Assembly: GCA_965153355.1 (NCBI GenBank) | Contig: OZ231126.1 | Location: 42,904,001-42,968,000, forward strand | Length of the DNA stretch: 64,000 nucleotides | Direction of reading: 5' to 3' | Source: Flaccisagitta enflata | Lineage: Eukaryota > Chaetognatha > Sagittoidea > Aphragmophora | Position numbers and translations under genes: made by a program | The notes under the pieces: generated by a model | Databases searched by the model: none | The model's input: the letters and a program-made list of their open reading frames with translations, nothing else | What the model was told of the DNA's origin: nothing | Shown here: one piece after another, positions 63,001 through 64,000 of the stretch | How the letters are laid out: every line of letters starts with the position of its first letter | Position numbering within the stretch: the first letter of the stretch is position 1

Positions 63001-64000
63001 GCAGGTAAAGTACAGCGTTACCAGACTGCAAGAAAAGCTAAAGAACAAAACGACCTATTCTTAAAGGATAAGAAACGATTCTTCCGTTCTATATTTTAAA
63101 GTGGGCAGCATGTTGAATCCCCGCCAAAACCGGAGGATATAAGAGAATTCTGGGAAAAGAAAATCTGGGGAGACGCCAACAAATACAAAGGAAGGCCGAG
63201 CTGGCTAGATGAAGTTGAAAAAACATATCGTAATGTAAGTCAGCAGGAGTGGACTCCACTTGTGAAGAATGATATCAGCACTCAACTTGGCAAGACTATG
63301 AATTGGAAAGCCCCTGGCCACGACTGTCTTCCCAACTTTTGGCTAAAAAGCATAACAATTACTCACCATTTTCTCGCCAAAGCAATGAACAACTGTATTG
63401 AATTTCCTGAGCTGATGCCCGGGTGGCTGGTAAAAGGGAAAACTACACTGTTACCCAAAAGTGATAAGACATCAGATGCCTCACAATATAGGCCAATAAC
63501 GTGTCTGACCACCTCATGGAAATGCCTCACTGGGATTTTGGGTGATAAGATTGCCAAATTCATGGAAACTAATAAAATGCTGGCTATAGAACAGCAAGGA
63601 GCAATCAAAAAGTCATACGGGACCAAGACTCAGCTGCTCATCAACAAGAATATATTGTTGGATGCTGCCAAACGGCGAAGGAATTTACATATGTTATATA
63701 TTGACTATGCTAAGGCATATGATTCTGTGCCTCACGAGTGGATAAAGGAATTTCTTACAGTATACAGGATCTGCCCGACCATCATCTATTTCATATGCTA
63801 CTCTATGCAGCTGTGGATCGTCGACCTCTCACTGTACTATGAAGGCGGCTGTATAACTGTTGAAAAAGTGAGATTTTTGAGGGGAATCTTCCAAGGAGAT
63901 TCTCTGTCCCCCCTAATCTTTATTATTGCCCTCAACCCGTTGAGCCTGATTATAAATAGGCGAAGTAATGGATACAAGATTGGTGACACCCATGTCTCGC
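63001..64000 (+). pseudogene. LINE reverse transcriptase (partial, one internal stop)
   Basis: This frame is open from about 62971 to the window edge except for a TAA at 63097-63099. Reverse-transcriptase landmarks occur in order: NWKAPGHD (63301-63324), SQYRPITCL (63481-63507), catalytic motif A IDYAKAYDSV (63700-63729, Asp codon 63703-63705), and motif B RGIFQGDSLSPL (63880-63915). The catalytic motif C (the DD pair) would lie beyond 64000. The enzyme would copy element RNA into DNA at a nicked target. The stop and the upstream frameshift mean this copy cannot make the full protein. Long parts of the frame are otherwise clean, so decay is recent or the defects are sequencing errors. Confidence 0.93.

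Larger units (their letters stand above)
62552..64000 (+). mobile_element. non-LTR retrotransposon (LINE) fragment, cut by window edge
   Basis: A decayed LINE ORF: an N-terminal piece (62555-62990) and a reverse-transcriptase piece (63001-64000) are joined by a one-base frame change and one stop. The 5' side is bounded by a CT microsatellite, so the element start is lost or lies beyond the array. The reverse transcriptase resembles that of restriction-endonuclease-type LINEs (R2/NeSL-like). This placement is by eye and moderately uncertain. The 3' end lies outside the window. Confidence 0.9.

Overview
This window looks like nuclear DNA of an animal, most likely a repeat-rich marine invertebrate. 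That placement is an inference from the reverse transcriptase type at the right edge, the long dinucleotide and tetranucleotide microsatellites, and the many short non-autonomous elements. No species can be named. I found no intact host protein gene, no rRNA gene and no convincing functional tRNA gene. Almost every long open frame is a translation of a microsatellite (poly-SL, poly-RE, poly-HT, poly-KE, poly-LLL and so on) or of an element core.

Four layers of repeats fill the window. (1) Simple-sequence arrays, about 9 kb by rough hand count: (CT/AG)n, (GT)n up to about 360 bp, (GAAA)n, (CAA)n, (GAA)n, (CTGT)n, (GCC)n. (2) 'Group 1' elements, at least 25 copies in both orientations. They start with 'aacaag' plus a small hairpin and carry a GACC/GACG tetranucleotide tract. 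They end in a hairpin followed by 'ctaaaaa'. A short 5' motif always matches the arm of the 3' hairpin, and the two change together between subfamilies. This layout resembles Helentron-associated elements (HINEs), but the assignment is inference. (3) 'Group 2' elements, about 15 copies or fragments. They have a leader 'ggtcagcggtaccc', roughly 60-bp terminal inverted repeats beginning 'gggcagcggcccc', and exchangeable tandem-repeat cores. (4) Foldback or MITE elements: a 34-bp perfect-TIR TA-flanked element at 238-750, a 1.1-kb foldback at 8454-9559, a 601-bp foldback at 46078-46678, a hAT-type MITE with a perfect 8-bp target duplication at 32245-32716, and a 2.1-kb inverted repeat inside a group 2 element at 51660-53790.

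Layout. 1-4.1 kb: MITE with a tRNA-like insert, then five group 1 copies among AAC, GAAA and GA arrays. 4.3-6.1 kb: nested inverted repeats and group 2 copies. 6.9-14.4 kb: microsatellites, a large foldback, group 1 copies and the longest GT array. 15-25.2 kb: dense group 2 copies with GAA arrays, and three group 1 copies. 26-30 kb: a palindrome-ended element and a 2.1-kb group 1 element with three core repeats. 30.7-36.9 kb: group 2, the hAT MITE and three group 1 copies, one with a 1.4-kb core. 37-47.8 kb: microsatellites, group 1 copies and a filled/empty insertion-site pair. 48-51 kb: a 66-bp minisatellite with a 264-bp higher-order repeat, split by a GT/GAAA insert. 51-58.5 kb: group 2 elements and AT-rich unique DNA. 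61.5-62.5 kb: a duplicated 250-bp segment separated by CT arrays. 62.55-64 kb: a broken non-LTR retrotransposon ORF that runs off the edge.

Nothing here forms an operon or pathway. The functional story is transposition: two large groups of non-autonomous elements whose ends are conserved while their tandem cores are replaced, plus one decayed LINE that could once have supplied reverse transcriptase. No protein that would mobilise the group 1 or group 2 elements is encoded in the window.
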